Assembly: GCA_004558955.1 (NCBI GenBank)
Contig: SFZC01000010.1
Coordinates: 1-28,395, forward strand
DNA length: 28,395 bases
Source of the DNA: a bacterium
GTDB lineage: Bacteria > Cyanobacteriota > Vampirovibrionia > Gastranaerophilales > Gastranaerophilaceae
Direction: 5' to 3'
Numbering within the stretch: the stretch's first letter is position 1; every line of letters begins with the position of its first letter. Shown here piece by piece: positions 14,426 through 22,355 of this stretch. Below the pieces are notes generated by a model. It saw nothing but the letters and a program-made list of their open reading frames with translations. It had not been told where the DNA came from and did no database searches. The position numbers and the translations under genes are program-made.

Positions 14426-17400
14426 ATGCCAAAAAAAACTATTACTGTTGACGGTAATTACGCTGCGGCACATGTTGCCTATGCGTTAAGTGAAGTATCA
14501 GCAATCTACCCTATCACACCTTCATCTACAATGGGTGAATGGATTGATGAATGGGCTTCACAACACAAACAAAATATTTGGGGCAAAGAAGTAAGAGTTG
14601 CTGAAATGCAATCTGAAGCAGGTGCAGCAGGTGCTGTTCACGGTGCTTTGGCAGCAGGTTCTTTAACTTCTACATATACTGCTTCACAAGGTTTATTGTT
14701 GATGATTCCTGTAATGCACAAAATTGCAGGTGAAATGTTGCCGACAGTATTCCATGTAGCAGCAAGAGCATTGGCTGCTCAATCATTAGCAATCTTTGGT
14801 GACCATACAGATGTAATGGGTTGCCGTAACACAGGTTTTGCAATGTTGGCAGCTAACTCTGTTCAAGAAGAAATGGATATGGCTTTAGTTGCACACTTGT
14901 CAACTTACAAAGCAAAAGTTCCGTTCTTGCAATTCTTTGACGGTTTCAGAACTTCTCACGAAATTCACAAAATCGAAGAAATCACTTATGATGAAATCGC
15001 ATCATTAGTTGAACCAAAATACATTGAAGAATTCAGACAGAGAGCATTACGTCCTGAAGCTCCTATATGTAAAGTCGGTGCTCAAAATACAGACGTATAT
15101 TTCCAAGGTCGTGAAACTGTTAACAAATACTATGATGCAGTTCCTGACATTGTTCAAGAATATATGGACAAAGTTGCAAAAATTACAGGTCGTCAATATC
15201 ATCCGTTCGATTATGTTGGTGCTCCTGATGCAACAGACGTAATCGTTGCAATCGGTTCAGGTTGTGAAACAATCGAAGAAACAATCGAATACTTGAATGC
15301 TAACCGTGGTACTAAATACGGTTTGGTTAAAGTTAGATTGTACAGACCGTTTGATGTTAAAAGATTTAACGCTGCATTGCCAAAATCAACCGAAAGAATC
15401 GTTGTTCTTGACAGAACAAAAGAACCGGGTTCTATTGGTGAACCTTTATATTTGGATGTTGTTGCAGCACTTGAAAACAAAGATATCAGAGTTATCGGCG
15501 GACGTTACGGTTTATCTTCAAAAGAATTTACTCCGTCAATGGTTCTTGCAATTTACAAACACTCTGAAAACAAAGGTTTCCACGGATTTACAGTTGGTAT
15601 TGAAGATGACGTAACTCACAAATCTTTGAAAGTTGAAGAACACATCGTTACAGAACCTGAAGGTACTACAAACTGTATGTTCTGGGGCTTGGGTTCAGAC
15701 GGTACCGTTGGTGCTAACAAAAACTCAATCAAAATTATCGGTCAATACACTGATAAAGATGCTCAAGCATACTTTGCTTATGACTCTAAAAAATCTTTCG
15801 GTGTAACCGTTTCTCACTTGAGATTTGGCGACAAACCGATTAAATCAACTTATTTGATTACCGCACCTGATTTCGTTTCATGTTCTGCACACGCATATAT
15901 TGGCAGATATGATTTGTTAAAAGGTATTAAAGAAGGCGGTACATTCTTATTAAATTCACCATACTCAGCAGATGAAGCATTTGCTCATTTGACAAGAGAT
16001 ATGCAAAAAACAATCATTGATAAGAAAATCAAATTCTACAATGTTGATGCTGAATCTCTAATCAAACAACAACCGGGATTGAGAGGTAAAGGTGCTAACA
16101 CTGTTATGATGGTTGCATACTTCAAAGTTTCAGGAATTATTCCGTTTGAACAAGCTTATGAAGGCATGAGAGCAATGACAACTAAGACCTTCAAGAAAAA
16201 AGGTGATGACGTTGTTAACATGAACCTTGCTTTGATTGATGCAGCAGTTGATGCTTGTCAAGAAGTTAAAATTCCTGCATCATTAGACGGCGTTGGTTGT
16301 GTAGATGATGTAAAACTTATTCCTGATAACGCAAGTGATTTTGCTAAGAAGATTATTGAGCCTTCTATGCGTCAAAAAGGTGATGACATTCCTGTTTCTG
16401 CTATGAGTGTTGACGGTGTTATCCCTACAGGTACTGCTTGCTTAGAAAAACGTGGTATTGCTCCTCGTGTTCCTCATTGGAATTCTCAAAATTGTATTCA
16501 ATGCGGAATTTGTGCTTCAGCATGTCCTCATGCAGCAATCAGAACTAAATTGGTTGAAGCTGAAAATATGAAAGATGCTCCTGCTTCTTTCAACACTATT
16601 GACGCAAGACCAAACGCTAACGGCGAAAAATTCAAAGTTCAAGTATATTGCAACGATTGTACGGGTTGTGGTGTATGTTTGGATCAATGTCCTGCTAACA
16701 AAAACCCTGAAAAACAAGCACTTACTTGGTCTTCAATCGAAAAAGAAGTTGAAGATTGTCAACTTGAAAACGAAAAATTCTTTGATGAATTGCCTGACAA
16801 CGTAATGGGTAAAAACACAACCAAAACTATCAAAGGTGCTATGTTGAGAAAACCTTTATTTGAATTCTCAGGTGCTTGTGCAGGTTGTGGTGAAACTCCT
16901 TATGTAAAACTTGTTTCACAATTATTCGGTGAAAACGCAATCGTAGCAAACGCTACAGGTTGTTCATCAATTTACTCCGGTACATTCCCGACAATCCCAT
17001 ACACTACTAACAAAGACGGTAGAGGTCCGGCCTGGGCTAACTCATTGTTTGAAGACAACGCTGAATTTGGTTATGGTATGAGATTGGCTGTTGACCAAAA
17101 CAGAGATACTTTAAAAACTTATGTTGAAAAAATCTTGGCTAATGACGAAGCTCCTGCTGAATTGAAGGAAGCTTTGGAAGGTGCTATGGCTCACTTTGAT
17201 AATTCAAAAACTGAAGAAGCTATCGCTGCTCAAAACAAGGCTAAAGAAGTTATCAACAAATACGCAGAAAAATCTGATTGTCCTACACTTGCAAAAGTGA
17301 AAGAACTTGAAGATTACTTTACTGATAAATCTGTATGGATTATTGGTGGTGATGGTTGGGCTAACGATATCGGTTATGGCGGTATTGACCACGTTCTTGC

Positions 17401-17962
17401 TCAAAACAAAAACGTTAACGTTCTTGTTCTTGATACAGAAGTTTACTCTAACACAGGTGGTCAAGCTTCTAAATCAACTCCAACCGGTGCAGTTGCTAAA
17501 TTCGCTACAGGCGGTAAGAAAACTTACAAGAAAAACATGGGCTTGATGAGTATGTCTTACGGTTACGTTTATGTAGCATCAGTAGCATTGGGTGCTGATA
17601 GAAATCAAACTCTAAAAGCCTTCCAAGAAGCTGAAGCTTATAACGGGCCGTCAATCATCTTCGCTTATGCTCCTTGTATCGCTCACGGTATCGATATGAG
17701 TAAAACTCAAACCGAACAAAAACGTGCAGTTGAAGCCGGTTACTTCCCGCTTTACAGATACAATCCTCAAAATGAACAACCGTTCACTTGGGATGCGAAA
17801 GATCCTAGCGGTAACTACCAAGACTTTATCAGATCAGAAGGTCGTTATAAATCATTGATGAAGACTAATCCTGATGCTGCTGAAGCTCTTTATACTCAAG
17901 CAGAAAAAGATGCCGCAACTCGTATGTCTGTATTCAAGGCAGTTGGTGAATTGTTGAAATAA
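14426..17962 (+). CDS. nifJ: Pyruvate:ferredoxin (flavodoxin) oxidoreductase, single-chain
   Basis: This enzyme oxidatively decarboxylates pyruvate to acetyl-CoA and CO2, passing electrons to ferredoxin or flavodoxin. It is the hub of anaerobic carbon metabolism and of H2-linked fermentation. The 1178 residues follow the fused PFOR order: domain I with YPITPSSTMGEWIDEW and EMQSEAGAAGAVHGAL, transketolase-like domain II, and the 4Fe-4S ferredoxin domain with Cys690/693/696/700 and Cys742(or 745)/748/751/755. The TPP domain follows, with the proximal-cluster cysteines Cys818 and Cys821 in ACAGCGE and a later one in ATGCSS. GGDGWANDIGYGG binds TPP/Mg, and APCIAHG supplies the last cluster ligand. 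Length is typical. AAGGAGGG (14408-14415) is the strongest Shine-Dalgarno in the window and, with uniform codon choice, suggests high expression. It is monocistronic and cytoplasmic. No other ferredoxin-dependent enzyme is nearby. Confidence 0.97.
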   Translation: MPKKTITVDGNYAAAHVAYALSEVSAIYPITPSSTMGEWIDEWASQHKQNIWGKEVRVAEMQSEAGAAGAVHGALAAGSLTSTYTASQGLLLMIPVMHKIAGEMLPTVFHVAARALAAQSLAIFGDHTDVMGCRNTGFAMLAANSVQEEMDMALVAHLSTYKAKVPFLQFFDGFRTSHEIHKIEEITYDEIASLVEPKYIEEFRQRALRPEAPICKVGAQNTDVYFQGRETVNKYYDAVPDIVQEYMDKVAKITGRQYHPFDYVGAPDATDVIVAIGSGCETIEETIEYLNANRGTKYGLVKVRLYRPFDVKRFNAALPKSTERIVVLDRTKEPGSIGEPLYLDVVAALENKDIRVIGGRYGLSSKEFTPSMVLAIYKHSENKGFHGFTVGIEDDVTHKSLKVEEHIVTEPEGTTNCMFWGLGSDGTVGANKNSIKIIGQYTDKDAQAYFAYDSKKSFGVTVSHLRFGDKPIKSTYLITAPDFVSCSAHAYIGRYDLLKGIKEGGTFLLNSPYSADEAFAHLTRDMQKTIIDKKIKFYNVDAESLIKQQPGLRGKGANTVMMVAYFKVSGIIPFEQAYEGMRAMTTKTFKKKGDDVVNMNLALIDAAVDACQEVKIPASLDGVGCVDDVKLIPDNASDFAKKIIEPSMRQKGDDIPVSAMSVDGVIPTGTACLEKRGIAPRVPHWNSQNCIQCGICASACPHAAIRTKLVEAENMKDAPASFNTIDARPNANGEKFKVQVYCNDCTGCGVCLDQCPANKNPEKQALTWSSIEKEVEDCQLENEKFFDELPDNVMGKNTTKTIKGAMLRKPLFEFSGACAGCGETPYVKLVSQLFGENAIVANATGCSSIYSGTFPTIPYTTNKDGRGPAWANSLFEDNAEFGYGMRLAVDQNRDTLKTYVEKILANDEAPAELKEALEGAMAHFDNSKTEEAIAAQNKAKEVINKYAEKSDCPTLAKVKELEDYFTDKSVWIIGGDGWANDIGYGGIDHVLAQNKNVNVLVLDTEVYSNTGGQASKSTPTGAVAKFATGGKKTYKKNMGLMSMSYGYVYVASVALGADRNQTLKAFQEAEAYNGPSIIFAYAPCIAHGIDMSKTQTEQKRAVEAGYFPLYRYNPQNEQPFTWDAKDPSGNYQDFIRSEGRYKSLMKTNPDAAEALYTQAEKDAATRMSVFKAVGELLK

Positions 17963-17981
17963 CTTTTGACCAAAAAAAGTT

Positions 17982-18012
17982 AAAATCCCGTCAAATTTTG
18001 GCGGGATTTTTT
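17982..18012 (+). terminator. Intrinsic terminator of nifJ
   Basis: AAAATCCCG (17982-17990) pairs with CGGGATTTT (18002-18010), and the T-run continues to 18012. It lies 19 bases after the stop codon. Confidence 0.9.
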
Positions 18013-18092
18013 CTTTGTAATTTCTTGTATATAGCCATTGGAACGAGAATTTAGTTTTCTGATTTATGTAAAAATTTGAATATTAAATTTTA

Positions 18093-18101
18093 TGCTATAA
18101 T
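18093..18101 (+). promoter_or_regulatory. Extended -10 promoter giving a probable leaderless TPR operon mRNA
   Basis: TGCTATAAT is a perfect extended -10 (TATAAT at 18096-18101). Only 6 bases separate it from the ATG at 18108, so the transcript should start at or beside the start codon. There is no Shine-Dalgarno sequence. TTGAAT at 18076 is too close (14-base spacer) to be a normal -35, but extended -10 promoters do not need one. Confidence 0.6.
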
Positions 18102-18107
18102 AATTTT

Positions 18108-19028
18108 ATGAAAAAGTTTATACTATCTTTAATTATATTATTGTTAGGATTGTGTGCAGTGCCTGTATTGGCGGATGATTTGGACGAGGATTATCTTGAT
18201 ATTTCGGCAAATTATTGTGTCATGGGTGACTATGAATCCGCAATGATTTATTTGGACAAAATTATTGAAAGAAATCCGAATAACAAAGAGGCTCAAGACT
18301 TGAAAAGAGGTTTGCAACACGTTATAAATCAGGATAAAAAATCTTTTGTAACCGGTGTAAATCCTGATATCAAGGCGGCAATGGAGTATAAGCAGGTTGG
18401 TGATGAACGCAACGAGTATGAAACCTTGTTAAAAGGTACTAAAGCGAATAATGCATATTTGGCGTTTTATTATCTCGGGAATTACTATAGAGAAAAAAAT
18501 GAGTATATGAAAGCTTTAGATGCTTATAACAGTTCTGTTTCGGCAAAACCTGATTTTGCTCAGGCATATTTGTCAACGGCGATTACGTTGTTTGATGTCG
18601 GGCGTTATGAAGCGGTAATCAATCCGATTGATAAGTATTTGACCTTTGATTCAAAAGATGATTTGGCTTATGCGATTAAATCCCGTGCGGAATTTGAGTT
18701 GGGTAAAATTGCAGATGCAGAAGCCGATAATGAAATGGCTATAAAGTTAAATAATTGTCCCGAATACCAATTTGACAAGGCAAAAATTTTGTACAAAAAC
18801 GGCAATTATCAACAAGCAAAAACTATATTCAAAGAATTGCTCCCATATATTCAAACTTCAAAAATTTATGAGTACATGGGGTATTGCGACTTAGAAATGA
18901 AGAATTATGTGAGTGCCTTGATGAACATTGACAAAGCTCTCATTCTATCTGATGATGACTTGTATTTGGAAAACAAATATAATGAGATAAAGGAATTATT
19001 GGAAAGTAGTCAAGATGAACAAAAATAA
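18108..19028 (+). CDS. Secreted/periplasmic TPR-repeat protein
   Basis: The protein is 306 aa. The N-terminus MKKFILSLIILLLGLCAVPV followed by LADD is a Sec signal peptide with probable cleavage after VLA. The rest is a tandem array of about six tetratricopeptide repeats, such as YCVMGDYESAMIYLDKIIER, YLGNYYREKNEYMKALDAYN, ITLFDVGRYEAVINPIDKYL and ILYKNGNYQQAKTIFKELLP. TPRs are protein-interaction scaffolds, so a role in assembling an envelope complex is likely. It is the first gene of a tight operon: its last 14 bases overlap the start of the metallophosphoesterase gene, and the operon ends with another exported TPR protein. The leaderless-type promoter at 18093 is its only visible start signal. 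No partner or substrate can be named from sequence. Confidence 0.85.
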   Translation: MKKFILSLIILLLGLCAVPVLADDLDEDYLDISANYCVMGDYESAMIYLDKIIERNPNNKEAQDLKRGLQHVINQDKKSFVTGVNPDIKAAMEYKQVGDERNEYETLLKGTKANNAYLAFYYLGNYYREKNEYMKALDAYNSSVSAKPDFAQAYLSTAITLFDVGRYEAVINPIDKYLTFDSKDDLAYAIKSRAEFELGKIADAEADNEMAIKLNNCPEYQFDKAKILYKNGNYQQAKTIFKELLPYIQTSKIYEYMGYCDLEMKNYVSALMNIDKALILSDDDLYLENKYNEIKELLESSQDEQK

Positions 19029-20022
19029 GAAAAGTGGAATAAAAAAACGTACCAAAAAAGAAAGCTTTTTCGCAAAATGTGTTAATGCACTAATTACGTT
19101 AGTCTTAACAGCGGGAATGCTTTACGGATTACAGGCATGTTCGGGAGTTGGTGCAACGAGTTTGAAATTTGCACAGTTAAGCGATGTTCATTTTTTGGAA
19201 CACGGTGCCAATACTACTTACAAAATGACAGGCGAATCTCCTGCGTTACTTGATGATGCGGTTGAGCAAATAAACGAGCAAAGCGACTTGGATTTTGCTA
19301 TAGTTACGGGTGATTTGATTGATAAATCCTTTGAAAAAGAATTAAGAGCCGTTTTGCCGCACATGGAAAAACTCAATATCCCTTGGTATTTTGCTTTCGG
19401 AAACCATGACAGATGTGTTGGCGGATATTTGAACACGCTTGTTTATATGGAAATGTTGAGAAATTCAAACCCTGATTTCAAGTTTAAAAAGTCATATTAC
19501 GCATTTTCACCGAAGAAAAATTTTAAGGTCATTGTGCTTGATAATATTATAACTGACGAAATTACTTCAAACGGTTATATTGACGAAACTCAATTCAAAT
19601 GGCTTAAAAAAGAGTTAGACAGTTCAAAAAATGACGTTGTTCTTTTGTTTATGCACGTTCCTGTTATTGAACCGTTTGCAAGCCCGAGCCATAAATTGCG
19701 AAATGCTGCTGTGGTGAAGGCTTTGATTGAAAGTTACAAAAATCCGATTGGAGTATTTCAAGGTCATTACCATGCCGCAAAAGTTACTCAGCATGACAAT
19801 GTTTTGTATGTAAGCTCTCCTGCGTTGGTGTCTTATCCGAACGCATTTAGAATTGTTACTGTTACAAATACAAAAGATAAGGTAACTTTTGATTTGGATT
19901 GGAAGGAAACGAGATTGAAAAATATCCAAAAAACAGCCAAAATGTTGGTTTTCGGAAGTATAATTTATACGGGTGAAAAACAAGACCAATCAGCAACTTA
20001 CGAAATAAAAAAACAAGATTGA
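19015..20022 (+). CDS. Membrane-anchored calcineurin-like metallophosphoesterase
   Basis: The 335-residue protein has a long basic N-terminus (1-20), a hydrophobic segment (about 23-41) and LQAC at 39-42, which could be a lipobox with Cys42 lipidated. The catalytic domain then carries the two-metal phosphoesterase motifs in order: DVH (57-59), GDLID (99-103), GNHD (129-132), the FMHVPV histidine, and GHYH near residue 250. All metal ligands are present. It should act outside the cytoplasm on a phosphomonoester or phosphodiester; 3',5'-cyclic-nucleotide, phospholipid and lipid-head-group substrates all occur in this fold. The start overlaps the TPR gene by 14 bases in another frame, and the stop is 7 bases before the next ATG, so translation is probably coupled. 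It resembles the CpdA/PhoD-like group only loosely. Confidence 0.85.
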   Translation: MNKNKKSGIKKRTKKESFFAKCVNALITLVLTAGMLYGLQACSGVGATSLKFAQLSDVHFLEHGANTTYKMTGESPALLDDAVEQINEQSDLDFAIVTGDLIDKSFEKELRAVLPHMEKLNIPWYFAFGNHDRCVGGYLNTLVYMEMLRNSNPDFKFKKSYYAFSPKKNFKVIVLDNIITDEITSNGYIDETQFKWLKKELDSSKNDVVLLFMHVPVIEPFASPSHKLRNAAVVKALIESYKNPIGVFQGHYHAAKVTQHDNVLYVSSPALVSYPNAFRIVTVTNTKDKVTFDLDWKETRLKNIQKTAKMLVFGSIIYTGEKQDQSATYEIKKQD

Positions 20023-20029
20023 GGAAGAG

Positions 20030-20956
20030 ATGATGAGTGAATTTAGTGTAAAATTTAGAGGAGTGAGAGGTAGTTTTCCTGTTGCCAATAAAGATTTTTA
20101 CGAATTTGGCGGAAATACATCTTGTGTTGAGGTGAATGTCGGCGGTCACTTGATAATTCTTGATGCAGGCACTGGTATTGTCAGTGTGGGCGATGAGTTA
20201 ATGGAAAAATCCATTTCTTCTTCAATTAATCCGAATGAACGCACTCCAATTGAGGCTTTAGTTTTGTTATCACATATTCACCAAGACCATATTATCGGAC
20301 TTACTTTTTTTAAACCGCTTCATCTGAAATCTACAAAATTGATGATTATGGGTGCGGAACCTGTTAATATGTCGTTATCTGATTGTTTGTCTGATGTTTT
20401 GTTCGGCAGAACTTTTCCTGTGGATTTGGGGGATATTGCAGGCGGAATTGATATTAGAGGGCTTAAATCAGAACAGGCAATTTTGCTAAAATCAGGTCAA
20501 CAACCTAAACTTGTTAATCTTAATGAGGCAAATCAGGAAGATGATGATGTGCTTATAACTTTTTATAAATCTTATGTTCACCCGCAGGACGGCGTGATGA
20601 TTTATAAAATCTCATATAAAGGTAAATCTTTGGTTTACGCAACGGATAAAGAATGCTACTTTGGCGGGGATAAAAAGTTTGTGCATTTTGCAAAAAACTG
20701 CGATTTACTTATTCATGATACTCAATATACGACTGAGGATTACCTAAATCCGCATTCGCCAAAGCAGGGTTACGGACATTCGACTTACGATATGGCAATA
20801 GAGGTTATGAAACAGGCAAAGGCGAGAAAGTTGGCTTTTTTCCATTTTGACCCGTCTTATAATGATATTAAGTTGGGCAAAATTAAGGAACACTATACAG
20901 CTATGAATAAAAATGTTTACTTGCCGTATGAAGGCATGGAAATTCCAGTTTTGTAG
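20030..20956 (+). CDS. Metallo-beta-lactamase-fold hydrolase, PdeA/RNase Z-like (COG1235 type)
   Basis: The 308-residue protein begins VKFRGVRGSFPVA and FGGNTSCVEVNVGGHLIILD, the N-terminal pattern of class III cyclic-nucleotide phosphodiesterase-like MBL proteins. The zinc site HxHxDH is at His82-Ile-His84-Gln-Asp86-His87. Later ligands are a His in YVHPQDG, an Asp in LIHDTQYT, and GHSTYDMA with FHFDPSYND near the end. There is no signal peptide, so it is cytoplasmic, unlike its operon neighbours. The activity could be cyclic-nucleotide or another phosphodiester hydrolysis. Two adjacent ATGs exist: with AGGA at 20022-20025 the second (20033) has the better 7-base spacing, so the first Met may be unused. 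It lies 7 bases after the metallophosphoesterase stop and 36 bases before the last TPR gene. Confidence 0.85.
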   Translation: MMSEFSVKFRGVRGSFPVANKDFYEFGGNTSCVEVNVGGHLIILDAGTGIVSVGDELMEKSISSSINPNERTPIEALVLLSHIHQDHIIGLTFFKPLHLKSTKLMIMGAEPVNMSLSDCLSDVLFGRTFPVDLGDIAGGIDIRGLKSEQAILLKSGQQPKLVNLNEANQEDDDVLITFYKSYVHPQDGVMIYKISYKGKSLVYATDKECYFGGDKKFVHFAKNCDLLIHDTQYTTEDYLNPHSPKQGYGHSTYDMAIEVMKQAKARKLAFFHFDPSYNDIKLGKIKEHYTAMNKNVYLPYEGMEIPVL

Positions 20957-20992
20957 TTGAATTTTGGCAAAATGTAATTATAAAGGTTAGTA

Positions 20993-21556
20993 ATGAAGAA
21001 GATACTTACGGCAATTCTTATAATATATTTGAGTATGCAAACCGCAAATGCTGCCGGAACGATTGCAACTTATGTTATTGACCCTGAAAAAAATGCTTAT
21101 CATCACAACAATCTTGGAATTATGTATGTGGAAGAGCGAGATTACTATGCGGCAATTCAGGAATTCAAAATGGCAATAAGCCTAAATCCGAGTACTCAGG
21201 CTACAGCCACATATTTTAATAATTTGGGCAAAGTTTATATGACGATTGGCTATCCGGAGTTGGCACAAGATTGTTTTCAAAATGCACTAAAGCAGTATCC
21301 GTTGAATTTGGAGTATTACCAACAACTTGCCAAATGCTACAAACAAAGAGGGCTTGCTCAGGTTAAACTCCGAGAATATAAAAATAAAAAGAAATCTTCG
21401 CTGGATAGAGTAATGCTTGGCATGCTGTATGAACAGTGCGGCGATGTTAAAAAGGCGATTTTTGTACTTGATGATTTCACGAGTTCAGAGCCTGATTTGC
21501 TCATTACTCCTGCGGTTAAACGTTATATTCAAGTATTGGTAAATTTGATTATGTAA
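20993..21556 (+). CDS. Small exported TPR-repeat protein
   Basis: The protein is 187 aa. MKKILTAILIIYLSMQTANA is a clear Sec signal peptide with an AxA cleavage site (after ANA). It is followed by three or four TPR units: NNLGIMYVEERDYYAAIQEF, NNLGKVYMTIGYPELAQDCF, YQQLAKCYKQRGLAQVKLRE and LGMLYEQCGDVKKAIFVLDD. AAAGG lies about 8 bases upstream. It is the last gene of the four-gene operon that begins at 18108 and ends at a terminator. Like the first TPR gene it is probably a periplasmic scaffold. The two may act together with the envelope-anchored phosphoesterase; this is inference from co-transcription. Confidence 0.82.
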   Translation: MKKILTAILIIYLSMQTANAAGTIATYVIDPEKNAYHHNNLGIMYVEERDYYAAIQEFKMAISLNPSTQATATYFNNLGKVYMTIGYPELAQDCFQNALKQYPLNLEYYQQLAKCYKQRGLAQVKLREYKNKKKSSLDRVMLGMLYEQCGDVKKAIFVLDDFTSSEPDLLITPAVKRYIQVLVNLIM

Positions 21557-21573
21557 CACACTTTTTTAAATGC

Positions 21574-21606
21574 AAAAAACCCGAAGATTAAATCAACGGG
21601 CTTTTT
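21574..21606. terminator. Bidirectional terminator between convergent operons
   Basis: CCCG (21580-21583) and CGGG (21597-21600) close a stem that also holds GATT/AATC, flanked by AAAAAA (21574-21579) and TTTTT (21602-21606). Both strands therefore have a U-tract, fitting the position between the TPR operon stop (21556) and the minus-strand stop at 21627. Confidence 0.75.
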
Positions 21607-21626
21607 GTAGTTATTTTTGAAGGTGT

Positions 21627-22355
21627 TTATTGTTTTTTATATCTGTCTAACAAGTTTGTACTTTCTTCAACAGGCGGTGTCGTCATTGCTTCTGATGAAA
21701 TAATGTCTAATTTACCTTGCATTGAAGGATTTGACTTGTCTTCAACTTTGTTCCCATTGGTAGCATCTTCGTTGTTTTTACCCATGTATTTTTCAACTTT
21801 GCTTGCCAAAGGTGTTGCGATGAACGGAACGATGATACGTTTTGCAAGAATTGTTGCTGCAACAAGTTCTGTTACTGATTTGAACAATGAGTATGCAACA
21901 TCTTTCATTCCTAAGTAAGAGTCACGCAATTTTGCTTTGTCATCGATTGGTTGACCTGCCAATTTTTGTTCCGCTCTGAAACGTCTGATGTTTTGACCCA
22001 TTGCTTTACCTTCCTTATCAAAAGATTTGAATATTTTATGGAACAATTTATCATTAACTTTTCTCATTGCGAAGAACATCAAAATTTGAGAAGCAATCAT
22101 CAAGGCACCGTTAGTTAAGTCTAATGCCGCAACGAATTTTCTTCTTTTTTCAGGGATTTTGTCGTTGTGAGCACTTTGATATACATACATTCCGCAACCA
22201 ACACCATCTTTCAATGCGATTGAACCGATTGTGGTGTATGCGATAGCACTTTCGATAGTCTTTCTATTTACCTTTTTAGTTGCCCAGTTATAAGGTGTTG
22301 ATTTTGTAATCCCGCCTAAAAGTCTTGCGGCTCCTGTACTGATTGGATTAGTCAT
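21627..22355 (-). CDS. Multi-pass membrane protein of unknown function
   Basis: I do not recognise this 242-residue family. Hydrophobic segments lie at about 33-60 (IESAIAYTTIGSIALKDGVG region), 78-97 (LTNGALMIASQILMFF) and 161-184 (ELVAATILAKRIIVPFIATP). A basic amphipathic stretch (100-145) lies between them and a polar C-terminal tail of about 50 residues rich in Asn, Asp, Glu and Ser follows. There is no signal peptide. The start is firm: the ATG overlaps the upstream gene's stop by one base (TAATG on the minus strand) and AGGAGG lies 9 bases before it. It is therefore translationally coupled to the 528-residue protein, and the two products probably form a complex. The segment around LDLTNGALMIASQ is loosely like hydrophobic parts of the protein encoded at 26672. 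This may be a lineage-specific envelope protein. Confidence 0.8.
   Translation of the reverse strand: MTNPISTGAARLLGGITKSTPYNWATKKVNRKTIESAIAYTTIGSIALKDGVGCGMYVYQSAHNDKIPEKRRKFVAALDLTNGALMIASQILMFFAMRKVNDKLFHKIFKSFDKEGKAMGQNIRRFRAEQKLAGQPIDDKAKLRDSYLGMKDVAYSLFKSVTELVAATILAKRIIVPFIATPLASKVEKYMGKNNEDATNGNKVEDKSNPSMQGKLDIISSEAMTTPPVEESTNLLDRYKKQ

Noticed and set aside
19624..20149. Minus-strand ORFs of 121 and 95 codons opposite the metallophosphoesterase and MBL genes
   Set aside because: They are antisense shadows of strongly motif-bearing genes, with low-complexity, hydrophobic/aromatic composition and no initiation signals.
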